The notes beneath the pieces were generated by a model. The model did not search any database and had not been told where the DNA came from. It saw only the letters and a program-made list of their open reading frames with translations. Shown piece by piece: positions 45,114-55,300 of a stretch of DNA of 64,000 bases (positions are counted from its first letter, which is position 1; each line of letters starts with the position of its first letter). The position numbers and the translations under genes are program-made. Origin of the DNA: Parasulfuritortus cantonensis (GTDB lineage: Bacteria; Pseudomonadota; Gammaproteobacteria; Burkholderiales; Thiobacillaceae); the NCBI RefSeq assembly GCF_004337445.1, contig NZ_SJZB01000042.1:124001-188000 (forward strand), written 5' to 3'.

Positions 45114-46517
45114 TCAGCGATCCCGGAGCAGGTACAGCCCCTTGAGCAGGATCAGCGCCTGGTTGAACTGGTAGTCCTTGGTCGAGACGATCTCGGTCGG
45201 ATCCACCTCGGGCTTGCTGTCGTCGTCCTTCTCGCCCGGCGCCTTCGCGGGCGACGCAGCCGGCTTGGCCTTCTTCTTCGCCGCGGCGTCTTCGTCGCCG
45301 TTGGTCAGGTGGTGCTCCAGATCGGCTTCCCGGATGTCCATGCGCGGGGCATCGCCCTGGGTCACCGTGGCTTCCTCGACGACGATGTCGGGGGTGATGC
45401 CCTTGGCCTGGATGGAGCGGCCGCTCGGGGTGTAGTAGCGGGCCGTGGTGAGCTTGATCGCGGTACCGTTGGCGAGCGGCAGGATGGTCTGTACGGAGCC
45501 CTTGCCGAAGCTCTGGGTGCCGACGATGAGGGCGCGCTTGTGGTCCTGCAGGGCGCCGGAGACGATCTCCGAAGCGGAGGCCGAACCGCCGTTCACCAGG
45601 ACGACCATGGGCACGTCCTTGACCCAGGCCGGCAGACCCTTCAGGTAGTCCGCTTCGCCGTGGCGCAGGTAGTTCTCGCGGTTGTTGGTGAGATGCATCT
45701 TGGCGTCCTCGGTGCGGCCGTCGGTGTAGACCACCAGTTCGCCCGGCTTGAGGAAGGCGCCGGCGACGCCGACCGCGGTGTTGAGCAGGCCGCCCGGGTC
45801 GTTGCGCAGGTCGAGCACCAGGCCCTTCAGGGGGCCCTTGTTGGTGGTTTCCATGTCCTTCAGGGCGGCGGCCAGGTTCTCGCCGGTCCGTTCCTGGAAC
45901 TGGGTGATGCGGACGTAACCGTAACCCGGTTCGGCGAGCTTGTACTTGACGCTCTTGATCTTGATGACGGCGCGCGTCAGGGTGGTGACGACCGGCTTGG
46001 CCTCGCCCTTGCGGATGATGGTCAGGGTGATGTCGGTGCCCGGCTTGCCGCGCATGCGCTTGACCGCGTCGTTCAGGGTCATGCCCTTCACCGGCGTGTC
46101 GTCCAGCTTGATGACGAGGTCGCCACTCTTCAGGCCGGCCTTGTAGGCGGGGGTGTCCTCGATCGGCGACACCACCTTGACGAAGCCGTCTTCCATGCCG
46201 ACCTCGATGCCGAGGCCGCCGAACTCACCCTGGGTGCCTTCCTGCATCTCCTTGAAGGCGGCGCTGTCGAGATAGGCGGAGTGCGGGTCGAGGCCGGACA
46301 GCATGCCGTTGATCGCCTCGGTGATCAGCTTCTTGTCCTCGACCGGCTCGACGTAGTCGCTCTTGATCTTGCCGAATATTTCGGCAAAGGCGCGCAGGTC
46401 CTCGATCGGTAGTGGCTGGGGTTCGCGCTCGGCGACGGCGGAGTAATTCAGGGTCAGGGCCACGCCGATAGCCGCACCGAGGCCGATGAGGCCGAGTTGC
46501 TTGTATTTGCCGATCAT
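45114..46517 (-). CDS. ctpA: C-terminal processing peptidase (S41)
   Basis: A 467-residue periplasmic serine protease. An N-terminal helix (LIGLGAAIGVALTLNYSA) anchors or exports it. A PDZ domain follows at about 90-180 (GGLGIEVGMEDGFVKVVSPIEDTPAYKAGLKSGD, hallmark in its first 20 residues). The S41 catalytic dyad is Ser314 (GGSASASEIV) and Lys339 (QSFGKGSVQ), with the usual 25-residue spacing. The C-terminal 60 residues are lysine/alanine/proline-rich. It lies next to envC; in E. coli such proteases and EnvC both act in cell-wall remodelling. Confidence 0.95.
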   Translation of the reverse strand: MIGKYKQLGLIGLGAAIGVALTLNYSAVAEREPQPLPIEDLRAFAEIFGKIKSDYVEPVEDKKLITEAINGMLSGLDPHSAYLDSAAFKEMQEGTQGEFGGLGIEVGMEDGFVKVVSPIEDTPAYKAGLKSGDLVIKLDDTPVKGMTLNDAVKRMRGKPGTDITLTIIRKGEAKPVVTTLTRAVIKIKSVKYKLAEPGYGYVRITQFQERTGENLAAALKDMETTNKGPLKGLVLDLRNDPGGLLNTAVGVAGAFLKPGELVVYTDGRTEDAKMHLTNNRENYLRHGEADYLKGLPAWVKDVPMVVLVNGGSASASEIVSGALQDHKRALIVGTQSFGKGSVQTILPLANGTAIKLTTARYYTPSGRSIQAKGITPDIVVEEATVTQGDAPRMDIREADLEHHLTNGDEDAAAKKKAKPAASPAKAPGEKDDDSKPEVDPTEIVSTKDYQFNQALILLKGLYLLRDR

Positions 46518-46538
46518 AAACGCTGTCTCTGCTTGCTC

Positions 46539-47747
46539 TCACTTGACCCAGGATAATGGGTCGAACGGTTGGCCCTGGCGGCGCAACTCGAAATAAAGTC
46601 CGGGATCCTCGTGACCGCCCGTATTGCCCGTCGCGGCGACGATATCGCCGGCCCGGACGCTGTCACCCGCCTGTTTATACAGACTTTCATTATTACTGTA
46701 CAGGCTGAGGTAACCCTCGCCGTGGTCGATGATCAGCAGGTTGCCGAAGCCCCGCAGCCAGTCCGAAAAGACGACGTCGCCGTTGCCCACCGCGCGCACC
46801 GGCTGGCCGCTCCGGGTCTTGATGAAGAGGCCCTTCCAGGCCGGTCCGCCGCCGCTCCGGGCCTGGCCGAACTTGGCGACGATCTCGCCGACCGTGGGCA
46901 GGGCCAGTTTGCCGCGCAGGCCGGAGAACTTGTAACCCGCCAGGGAGGCATCCGCGACCCGCTCGACGCGCTCCCCTTTGCCGGCCGGCTTGTTGGCGCG
47001 CCGCTCGCGCTCGAGGGCGGCCTGTCGCGCCTTGCGTTCCTCGGCCAGACGGCGCAGCCGCTCGATCAGGCGGGTCAAGCGCTGTTGGTCGCGCACCAGG
47101 CTGTCGATCTGGCGGCGCTGCTGGCGGATTTGGCTCGACAGCTTGTCATAGACCCCCTGGCGGGCCTGGCGCTCGTCGTTGAGTTGCTGGTGGCGGGCGC
47201 GCTGCGCCTGCTCGACAGAGTTCAGTTCCTGCTGGCGCTGCCGGGTCTTGTCCTCGATGGCGGCCAACTCGGCCAGGCTGGCGCGGTGACGTTCCACGAG
47301 ATCGGCACGGGCACGGCCGATGTAGGCGTAATAGCCGAGGTCGCGCTGGACCGCGCCCGGGTCGCGGCCGGACAGCAGCAGGCGGGCGGTATCCAGGTCA
47401 CCAGCCCGGTAACGTTGCCGGATCAGCTCGGCGAGCTGGCGTTCCTGCTCGCGCAGATCGGCCGCCACGCTGTCGCGTTGCTGGCCGAGCTGGGTCAGGG
47501 TACTGCCGATTCGGCGCTCGTCGCGCTGCAGGTCGGTCAGCAGGCGGGTCACCTCGGAAATGCGCTTCTCCGAATCGCGCAGTCCGTCGGCCGCCTCCTT
47601 GCGGTCCTCGGAGGCCTGCTCGACCTCCTCGCGCAACTGCGCGATGCGCCCGCGCAGATCGTCCAGTTCCTGTTGCTTGTTGTCGTCGGCCGCCCCGGCG
47701 GGGGCGCCGAACAGGAGCAGGAACAGCAGGGCGATCAGGCGCCGCAC
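46539..47747 (-). CDS. envC: Murein hydrolase activator EnvC
   Basis: A 402-residue periplasmic protein. After a signal peptide (RRLIALLFLLLFGAPAGAA), residues about 25-260 form a long coiled coil with many Q/R/E heptads. A C-terminal LytM domain follows (about 285-400). The zinc ligands of active LytM enzymes are missing (the first His position is replaced in AWKGLFIKTRSG and the HxH position reads LYFEL), as expected for an EnvC-type activator of amidases AmiA/B in cell separation. It uses a GTG start at 47747, eight bases after gpmI. The gpmI-envC-ctpA order is widely conserved. Confidence 0.92.
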   Translation of the reverse strand: MRRLIALLFLLLFGAPAGAADDNKQQELDDLRGRIAQLREEVEQASEDRKEAADGLRDSEKRISEVTRLLTDLQRDERRIGSTLTQLGQQRDSVAADLREQERQLAELIRQRYRAGDLDTARLLLSGRDPGAVQRDLGYYAYIGRARADLVERHRASLAELAAIEDKTRQRQQELNSVEQAQRARHQQLNDERQARQGVYDKLSSQIRQQRRQIDSLVRDQQRLTRLIERLRRLAEERKARQAALERERRANKPAGKGERVERVADASLAGYKFSGLRGKLALPTVGEIVAKFGQARSGGGPAWKGLFIKTRSGQPVRAVGNGDVVFSDWLRGFGNLLIIDHGEGYLSLYSNNESLYKQAGDSVRAGDIVAATGNTGGHEDPGLYFELRRQGQPFDPLSWVK

Positions 47748-47755
47748 AACTCGCG

Positions 47756-49303
47756 TCAGACGTCGAAATCGACCAGCGGATGCCCGGTCATCTCGCGCGG
47801 TTGCGGCAGCTCCATCATCTTCAACAAGGTCGGCGCGATGTCTTCCAGGGCGCCGGTGTCGGCCAGCTTGGCCGGCCGGCCGATGTACAGGAAGGGCACG
47901 ACATTGGTGGTGTGTGCCGTGTGCGGCTGGTGGTTTTCCTCGTCGACCATGCATTCGGCGTTGCCGTGGTCGGCCGAGATCAGCACCTCGCCACCGATTT
48001 CCAGCATGGCCGGGACGACCCGGCCGAGGCAGACGTCGACCGCTTCGATGGCGCGGCGGGCCGCCTCGTACTTGCCGGTGTGGCCGACCATGTCGGCGTT
48101 GGCGTAGTTGCAGATGATGGCGTCGTACTTGCGGCTCTTGATCGCCTCGACCAGCTTGTCGGTGACCTCGTAGGCACTCATCTCCGGCTGCTCGTCGTAG
48201 TGCGCGACCGGCGGCGATTTCACCAGGATGCGGTCCTCGCCCGGATAGACGGTCTCTTCGCCACCGTTGAAGAAATAGGTGACGTGCGGGTATTTCTCGG
48301 TTTCGGCGATGCGCAACTGGTGCAGACCCAGGCTGGCGATGTATTCGCCGAAGCCGTTGCGGATGCGCTCTGGCGGGAAGGCCACCGGGACGTCGAACTC
48401 GTCGCTGTAGTGGGTCAGGGTGCAGTAGACCGACAGCTTGGGCACGTACTTGCGCTCGAAGCCGTCGAAGTCGGGCTGCAGGAAGGCCTTGGTGAGCTGC
48501 CGGGCACGGTCGGAGCGGAAGTTCATGAACACCACCGCGTCGCCGTCGTGCATGCGGGGCGCCTCTTCGCCATCCGCCGCGATGACGGTCGGCTTGACGA
48601 ATTCGTCGGTCTCGCCGCGCGCATAGGCCATCTCCAGGCCGGCCATGGCGGTCGGCGCCCGGAACTCGGCCTCGCCCAGGGCGATCATGTCGTAGGCGAC
48701 CTGGACCCGCGGCCAGCGCTTGTCGCGGTCCATGCCGTAATAGCGACCGCTGACGGTGGCGATGCGGCCCTTGCCGAGGCTGTCGATCTTGTCCTGCAGG
48801 CGCTTGATGTAGATGTCGGCGCACTTGGGCGGCGTATCGCGGCCGTCCAGGAAGGCATGCACCATGATCTTGTCGATGCCGCCGCGCACCGCCATCTCGA
48901 TCATGGCGTGGATGTGCCCCTCATGGCTGTGCACGCCGCCGTCGGACAGCAGGCCGAAGATGTGGAGCGCGGAATTGTTCGCCTTCACCTTCTTGATGAC
49001 GTCGAGGAGGACGTAGTTCTCGTAGAAATGTCCCGCCCGGATGGCGCGGTCGATACGCGTGTATTCCTGATACACCACCCGGCCGGCCCCGATGTTCAGG
49101 TGGCCGACCTCGGAATTGCCCATCTGGCCGCTCGGCAGTCCCACCGCGGCCTCGGAGGCATGGATCAGGGTGTGCGGATAGGTTTGCCAGTAGTGGTCGA
49201 AATTCGGCTTGTGGGCGGCGGCGATGGCGTTGTTCGCTACGACTTCGCTGTAGCCGAAGCCATCAAGGATGACCAGCAGGACGGGGCGGGCAGTAGAGGG
49301 CAT
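47756..49303 (-). CDS. gpmI: Phosphoglycerate mutase, 2,3-bisphosphoglycerate-independent
   Basis: A 515-residue glycolytic/gluconeogenic enzyme interconverting 3- and 2-phosphoglycerate with two manganese ions. The N-terminal metal motif is VLLVILDGFGYSE, and the phospho-accepting serine is Ser64 in QMGNSEVGHLNIGAG. The later metal ligands are in HTGKYEA and ISADHGNAE. The enzyme is full length. It is the first gene of a gpmI-envC-ctpA operon and is divergent from the ArsR-type regulator. Confidence 0.97.
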   Translation of the reverse strand: MPSTARPVLLVILDGFGYSEVVANNAIAAAHKPNFDHYWQTYPHTLIHASEAAVGLPSGQMGNSEVGHLNIGAGRVVYQEYTRIDRAIRAGHFYENYVLLDVIKKVKANNSALHIFGLLSDGGVHSHEGHIHAMIEMAVRGGIDKIMVHAFLDGRDTPPKCADIYIKRLQDKIDSLGKGRIATVSGRYYGMDRDKRWPRVQVAYDMIALGEAEFRAPTAMAGLEMAYARGETDEFVKPTVIAADGEEAPRMHDGDAVVFMNFRSDRARQLTKAFLQPDFDGFERKYVPKLSVYCTLTHYSDEFDVPVAFPPERIRNGFGEYIASLGLHQLRIAETEKYPHVTYFFNGGEETVYPGEDRILVKSPPVAHYDEQPEMSAYEVTDKLVEAIKSRKYDAIICNYANADMVGHTGKYEAARRAIEAVDVCLGRVVPAMLEIGGEVLISADHGNAECMVDEENHQPHTAHTTNVVPFLYIGRPAKLADTGALEDIAPTLLKMMELPQPREMTGHPLVDFDV

Positions 49304-49342
49304 TAGAAGATTTTATCGTAGATGAGAATACGTGACGCTGAG

Positions 49343-49362
49343 TATTTTAGTATATTTGAATA
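49343..49362. promoter_or_regulatory. Imperfect AT-rich palindrome upstream of the ArsR-type gene
   Basis: TATT and AATA ends around a TATA centre, symmetric at 14 of 20 positions, in an AT-rich gap between gpmI and the regulator. It is a possible autoregulatory site. Confidence 0.35.
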
Positions 49363-49422
49363 AGTACTTTAGCCATCGCTTATCTACCAAGCCCGTTCGG
49401 GAGCTAACGGAGTAAATAAATT

Positions 49423-49743
49423 ATGACTATGGAGTCCATGACGGAACTCATCGAGAAGGACGAACATATCGAGCAGGCGTCCCGCGCGCTTAAGGCGATG
49501 TCGCATCCTCTGCGTTTGAAGATACTTTGCGTGTTGGGCGATAACGAGGTCAGCGTGCAGGACATCGTCGACAACGTCGGCACCTCGCAAAGCAACATTT
49601 CCCAACATCTGGCCATTCTCCGCGACAAAGGCGTGCTGCGTACCCGCAAGGACGCCAACCGGGTCTTCTACCGGGTGGCGGACACCCGTACGCTCCAACT
49701 CATCAGCATGATGCGCGATGTGTTTTGCGGTTTCACCAAATAA
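49423..49743 (+). CDS. ArsR-family regulator, SqrR/BigR-like persulfide sensor
   Basis: A 106-residue winged-helix repressor. The ArsR core is clear: MSHPLRLKILCVLGDNEVSV, QSNISQHLAILRDKGVLRTR and the wing ANRVFYRVAD. It has exactly two cysteines, Cys36 and Cys102, 66 residues apart. The same positions and spacing occur in the persulfide sensors SqrR (Cys41/Cys107) and BigR, where a polysulfide bridge forms and releases DNA. The arsenic motif CxCxxC is absent. It precedes an efflux and thiol-redox operon, with a perfect palindrome in between. A sulfide/persulfide response is therefore likely, though inferred. Confidence 0.88.
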   Translation: MTMESMTELIEKDEHIEQASRALKAMSHPLRLKILCVLGDNEVSVQDIVDNVGTSQSNISQHLAILRDKGVLRTRKDANRVFYRVADTRTLQLISMMRDVFCGFTK

Positions 49744-49802
49744 TAGCTTAGCTTGCATTACTTATGGCTAGGCTTATCTTTACATAAGATTATTTAATGT
49801 TT

Positions 49803-49824
49803 AATATTAGAGCACGCTAATATT
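49803..49824. promoter_or_regulatory. Perfect palindrome, probable ArsR-type operator
   Basis: AATATTAG, an AGCACG spacer and CTAATATT: an 8-bp perfect inverted repeat about 60 bases before the outer-membrane efflux gene, in an AT-rich promoter region. The size and A/T character suit ArsR/SqrR-type repressors. Confidence 0.7.
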
Positions 49825-49882
49825 CCTGGCCTTGCCCGACGGTCGGCCAGGTTGTCGACATCGAGCAAGGAGTTTGAACATC

Positions 49883-51277
49883 ATGACGTCGCATCGCATG
49901 CGCCCGGCCCTGCTGGCCGTGGCGCTCGCCCTGGCAGGCACGGGTGCCTGGGCGGAGACGCTGGATTTCCGGCAATGCGTCACCCAGGCCCTGGCACAGA
50001 ACCCCGACATGGCTGTCGCCCAGGCCCAGATCAAGCAGGCCGAGGCCGCGGTGCGCGAGGCCAAGGGCAACCGCCTGCCCCGGGTCAATCTGTCCCTGAC
50101 CGCCACCAACACCAACGATGCGCTCAACGCCTTCGGCCTCAAGCTGAGCCAGCGCAACGCCACCTTCAACGACTTCGGCGCCGGTGACTTCCTGAACGCG
50201 ATGAATACCGGTACCGATCCGCTGCCCATCGCGCCGGACAAGCTCAACCATCCGTCGCCGGTGACCAACGTCAATTCGCGCATCGAGGTGCTCATCCCGG
50301 TCTACAACGGCGGCATGGTCACCCAGTACGTCAAGCAGGCCCAGGCCTATGTCCGGGCCGCCCAGGCCGGCGATGCCATGGCGCGCCAGCAGCTCACCAA
50401 GAATGTCCTCATGGCCTACCAGGCCGTACATGCCGCGCGCGCCTACGTCGAAGTCGCCAAGGAAGGAGTTGCGGCCGCCGAGGAATACGTGCGCATCACC
50501 GACCGCCTGCACCAGCAGGGCATGGCGGTGAAGAGCGACCTGCTCTCGGCCCAGGTCAACCTGGAGGACGTCAAATTGCGCCAGACCGAGGCCGCCAACG
50601 CCGAGGCCATGGCGCTCGACCAGCTGCACCTGCTGCTCGGCCGGCCGCTCACGGACGCGCTCGACGTCGCCGAGCCGGTCATGCCCGGCCTGCTCGCCGG
50701 CGACGTCCAGAGCCTGCGAGCCCAGGCCCTGGAGAACCATTTCGGCCTGCGTGCCCTGCAGGCCCAGACCGAGGCGGCGACCGCGTCGGTGGAGGCCAAC
50801 CGTGCCGCCAAGCAGCCGCAGCTCAACGTCATGCTGCGCCAGGACTGGAACAGCGAGACCGTCGGCCTCGACGCCGCTTCCTACACGGTGGCCGGCGTGC
50901 TGTCCTGGACTGCATTCGACGGCGGCGCCTCGCAGGCGGCGGTCGACCGCGCCGAGCAGGTGCGCGCCGAGCGCGCCGCGAAGCTGCGCCAGGCGGGCGA
51001 CGGGATCGCCTACCAGGTCGGCGAAGCGCGCCGCCGCGCCATCGAAGCCGAGGACAAGGCCACGGCCCGGGCCCTGGCGGTCGATCAGGCGCGCGAGGCG
51101 CAGCGCCTGGTCAAGAAACGTTATGAAAACGGCATGGGCACCCTGATCGAGTTGCTGTCCGCCCAGGCGCAGCTGGACAAGGCGCGCGCCGACCTGGTGT
51201 CGGCCCGCTACGATCAGGCCGTGCAGCGTGCCGAGCTGAAACTGGCTGTGGGCGTGCTCGACGCCGAACAATTGTGA
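49883..51277 (+). CDS. TolC-like outer membrane efflux protein
   Basis: A 464-residue outer-membrane factor with signal peptide (LLAVALALAGTGAWA). Two TolC-type repeats of long helices are visible, with TLDFRQCVTQALAQNPDMAVAQAQ at the start and RYENGMGTLIELLSAQAQLDKAR in the second. It forms the trimeric exit duct of a tripartite pump. ATG at 49883 is preceded by AAGGAG. It is the first gene of the efflux operon, directly after the operator-like palindrome. Confidence 0.92.
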   Translation: MTSHRMRPALLAVALALAGTGAWAETLDFRQCVTQALAQNPDMAVAQAQIKQAEAAVREAKGNRLPRVNLSLTATNTNDALNAFGLKLSQRNATFNDFGAGDFLNAMNTGTDPLPIAPDKLNHPSPVTNVNSRIEVLIPVYNGGMVTQYVKQAQAYVRAAQAGDAMARQQLTKNVLMAYQAVHAARAYVEVAKEGVAAAEEYVRITDRLHQQGMAVKSDLLSAQVNLEDVKLRQTEAANAEAMALDQLHLLLGRPLTDALDVAEPVMPGLLAGDVQSLRAQALENHFGLRALQAQTEAATASVEANRAAKQPQLNVMLRQDWNSETVGLDAASYTVAGVLSWTAFDGGASQAAVDRAEQVRAERAAKLRQAGDGIAYQVGEARRRAIEAEDKATARALAVDQAREAQRLVKKRYENGMGTLIELLSAQAQLDKARADLVSARYDQAVQRAELKLAVGVLDAEQL

Positions 51278-51288
51278 GGGAAGAACCG

Positions 51289-52344
51289 ATGAACAAGCTG
51301 CACCCCCTGGTATTCGCGCTGGCACTGACCGTGGCCGGCTGCGGTGGCCATGACAAGAGCGCCGCCGAGCCGGCCCACAACACCGTCAAGGCCAGCGTGA
51401 TCACCCTGCAACCGGTCGACGCCGACGTCATGAGCGCCATGCCCGGCACCGTCGTGGCGCTGGAATCCGTCAAGGTGGCGTCCCGCTTGATGGGCTACAT
51501 CAAGAACATCGCCGTGGCCGAGGGCCAGCCGGTCAAGGCCGGCGAGCGCCTGTTCACCATCGACCCGCTCGACATCGAGGGCGGCGTCGCCCAGGCCCGC
51601 CTGGGCCTGGACCAGGCCGAAAAGGCCATGCAGGATGCCAAGGCCGACTACGAGCGCTTCGACGCCCTCTACAAGGACGAGGTGGTGACTCGCCAGCAGT
51701 ACGAGAAGATGAAGCTCAACTATGAGATCGCCACGGCCCGCGCCGGCCAGGCCAAGGCCGGGCTGAACACCGCCCAGGGCCAGATGAAGTACGCCGTGGT
51801 GGGTTCGCCGATCAACGGCGTGGTGACCCAGAAGCTGGCCAACGAGGGCGACATCGCCGCGCCCGGCTATCCCGTCCTGCTGGTCGAGAACCAGTCCCGC
51901 CTGCAGGTCCAGACCACGGTGCCGGAAGCGATCTATGCCGGCCTCAAGGTCGGTGCGCCGATCCGCGTCGAGGTCGACGGCATGGCCGAGCCGCTCGAGG
52001 GCAAGCTCGCCCGCCTGTCGCCGGCCGCCGATCCGATGACCCACACACATCTGGTCAAGATCGACGTCGCCGCCCCGGGCCTGCGCAGCGGCGCCTTCGC
52101 GCGCGTGCTGTTCGCCACCGGTCGCCAAAGCGTGCTGCGCGTGCCGCACGAGGCCGTCCTCAACCGTGCCGGCATCACCGGCGTGTTCGTCGTCGATGCC
52201 AAGGGCGTGGCGCAGTACCGCATGGTCCGCACCGGCCGTGAGGAAGCCGGCCAGGTCGAGATCCTGTCGGGATTGTCGGCCGGCGAGCGGGTCGTGACCG
52301 GCAACGGGGCCGCGGTCAACAACGGCGACACGGTGCAGGGTTAA
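51289..52344 (+). CDS. RND efflux periplasmic adaptor lipoprotein
   Basis: A 351-residue membrane fusion protein. The lipobox is VAGC with Cys18. A biotinyl-lipoyl-like half (KVASRLMGYIKNIAVAEGQPVKAGE), a short helical hairpin (about residues 90-150) and the beta-barrel domain with SPINGVVTQKLANEGD follow. It links the RND pump to the outer-membrane duct. It lies 11 bases after the TolC-like gene and three bases before the pump gene. Confidence 0.93.
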   Translation: MNKLHPLVFALALTVAGCGGHDKSAAEPAHNTVKASVITLQPVDADVMSAMPGTVVALESVKVASRLMGYIKNIAVAEGQPVKAGERLFTIDPLDIEGGVAQARLGLDQAEKAMQDAKADYERFDALYKDEVVTRQQYEKMKLNYEIATARAGQAKAGLNTAQGQMKYAVVGSPINGVVTQKLANEGDIAAPGYPVLLVENQSRLQVQTTVPEAIYAGLKVGAPIRVEVDGMAEPLEGKLARLSPAADPMTHTHLVKIDVAAPGLRSGAFARVLFATGRQSVLRVPHEAVLNRAGITGVFVVDAKGVAQYRMVRTGREEAGQVEILSGLSAGERVVTGNGAAVNNGDTVQG

Positions 52345-52347
52345 GCC

Positions 52348-55300
52348 ATGAGCGAAGCTCGACACGACAGCCCGATGAACATCGCGGGCAAGCTGGCGAA
52401 GGCCTTCCTGACCTCGAAGCTGACCCTGCTGACGATCATCGCGGTGACCCTGACCGGGGTCCTGGCCCTGCTGGTGACGCCGCGCGAGTACAACCCGCAG
52501 ATCGTCGTCCCGGCCGCCAACATCATCGTCGCCAAGCCGGGCGCCAACACGGTGGAGGTGGAGAACCTCATCGTCAAGCCGCTCGAGGCGATCCTGAACG
52601 CCCAGTCGGGGGTGGACCACACCTTCGGCTACGCGACCAACGACTTCGGCGTCGTCACCGTCCAGTTCAAGGTCGGCCAGAACCAGGAGCAAAGCCTGGT
52701 CAAGCTGTACAACCAGCTGATGCAGAACATGGACCGCATCCCTCCGGGTGCCATGCAGCCCATGGTCAAGCCGATCAACGTCGACGACGTGCCGATCATG
52801 ACCCTGACGCTGTCGTCCGCGCAGTACGACGACTACCACATGCGCGAGGTCGCCCAGCGCGTGCTCGAACAGTTGCGCAACGTACCCGGCGTCTCCTTCA
52901 CCCAGATCGTCGGTGGCCGTGCCCACGCCGTCAACGTCTGGCTCGATGCCCAGCGCCTGGACGCCGCCGGCCTGACCCTGGACCAGGTCGACCAGATGCT
53001 GCGCGGCAGCAACGTCTCCGCGCCGCTCGGCGAACTGGTGCAGGACAACCGGGCCCGGCCCCTGCGCCTGTCTGGCTTCCTGGGTTCGGCCGAGGCGGTC
53101 GGCAAGATCGTCGTCGGCGTCTCCCAGACGGGCCGGCCGGTCTACCTGAAGGACGTCGCCCGTATCGAGGACGGCGCCGCCGAGATCGAGGAGGCCACCC
53201 GCTTCGCCTACGGCCCGGCCTCGGGCAAGGTGGCCGGTGCCGAGAACCCGGCCGTCACCCTGGCCATCGCCAAGAAGGCCGGCACCAACGCCGTGGTGGT
53301 CGCCAATGCGGTCCTGGCCAAGCTGGACGAACTCAAGCAGCAGGCCATCCCGGCCGGCATCGAGGTCGCGGTGACCCGCAACGACGGCGCCAAGGCCAAC
53401 GAGGCGGTCAACGAGCTGGTTTCCCACCTCGGCATCGCCATCGGCTCCGTGGTGGTCATCCTGGTGATCTTCCTGGGCTGGCGCGAGGCCGGCATCGTCA
53501 CCCTGACCGTGCCGCTGATCCTGTTCGTGGTCCTGGCGGTCGGCCTGGCGTTCGGCCAGACCATCAACCGGATCACCCTGTTCGCGCTCATCCTGTCGCT
53601 CGGCCTGCTGGTCGACGCGGCCATCGTGGTGATCGAGAACATCCACCGCCACCTGCACCACGGTACCGGCGACAAGAGCTTCGGCGAGGTGCTGATCGAG
53701 GCCACCAACGAGATCGGCAACCCCACCAACGTCGCCACCATCGCGGTGATCCTGGCCTTCATCCCGATGGCCTTCGTGACCGGCATGATGGGCCCGTTCA
53801 TGGCGCCCATCCCGTTCAACGTCCCGGTGGCCATGATCGCCTCCATCGTCATCGCCTACATGGTGGTGCCCTGGGCCTCCAACCTGTGGCTGCGCGGCAA
53901 GGCCACCCAGCAGGCCCTGGCCGCCAAGCCGCCGCTCGAGGACGCCCACGCCTCCAGCCAGGACCCGTTGCATCGCGCCTACGTCGCGGTCATCAAGCCG
54001 CTCATCGCCTCGCGTCCGAAACGCAACCTGACCTTCCTGGTGGTCCTCGGGCTGCTCATCGGCGCCATGCTGATGCCGGCCTGGCAGTTCGTGCGCCCCT
54101 CGGGCATGAACGGCCCGTTGTCGATGTTCGGCGTCGAGTTGAAGATGCTGCCGAACGACAACACCAACACCATGCTGGTGCAGGTGGACATGCCGGCGGG
54201 CACCGCCCTGGCGGGTACCGACCAGGTCGCCCGCGAGGTCGGCCGCATCCTCGCCGCCTACCCGCACGTGACCGACTACCAGACCTTCCTGGGTCTCACG
54301 GCGCCGATCGACTTCGCCGCCCTGGTGCGCGGCGACATGATCAAGCGCGGCCAGAACCTGGCCCAGATCCGGGTCAACCTGGTCGGCAAGCACGCCCGCA
54401 GCGAGAGCTCGCATGCCATCGCCGACGTCCTGAACCAGCAGTTCATGGCCGTGCGCCAGCGTCACCCGACGGCCAAGATCAAGCTTTACGAGACGCCGCC
54501 CGGCCCGCCGGTGCAGGCCCAGATCCTGGCCGAGCTGTACGGTCCCGACTACGGCAAGCTGCGCGCTGCCGCCGCGCTGGTCAACAAGGACTTCCAGGAC
54601 ATCTACGGCATGATCAACGCCGACGACTCGGTGACCGCCAACGCCGAGGGCTACCACGTCCACGTCGACACCGAGAAGGCGCTGCTGTCCGGCGTCGCCC
54701 CCGGCCAGGTCGCCCAACTGCTGCGCAACTACGTGTCCGGCTTCGCCATCGGCACCCTGCACACCGACGACGCCCGCGAGCCGGTCGACATCACGGTGCG
54801 CCTGCCGCGCGAGTTGCGCGCCACGCCGGAGACCCTGCTCTCGCTGCGGGTGAGCAACCCGCACGGCATGCAGGTGCCGCTGTCGGCCATCGCCACGGTC
54901 GAGAAGGTCACCGAGGCCAAGCCGATCTACGACCGCGACCAGCATCCCATGGTCATGGTCGGCGGCGAGCTGCTCAAGTCGAGCCCGGTCTACGCCGTGC
55001 TGTCCCTGGACAAGCTGCTCGACGGCCAGAAGCTCGACCTCGGCGACGGCAAGGGTTCGGTCACCTTCAGCACCGGCAACCTCGGCTTCGTCCAGGCCAG
55101 CCCGAAGGACGTCGTCGACTACACCCTGCTCTGGGGCGGCGAGATGCGCCTGACCCTGGACGTGTTCCGCGACCTCGGCTCCGCCTTCATGGTCGCCATC
55201 GTCCTGATCTACCTGGTGCTGGTGGGCTACTACAAGTCCTTCGTCCTGCCCCTCGTGGTCATGGGCGCGATCCCGCTCACCCTGGTCGGCGTCTTCCCGG

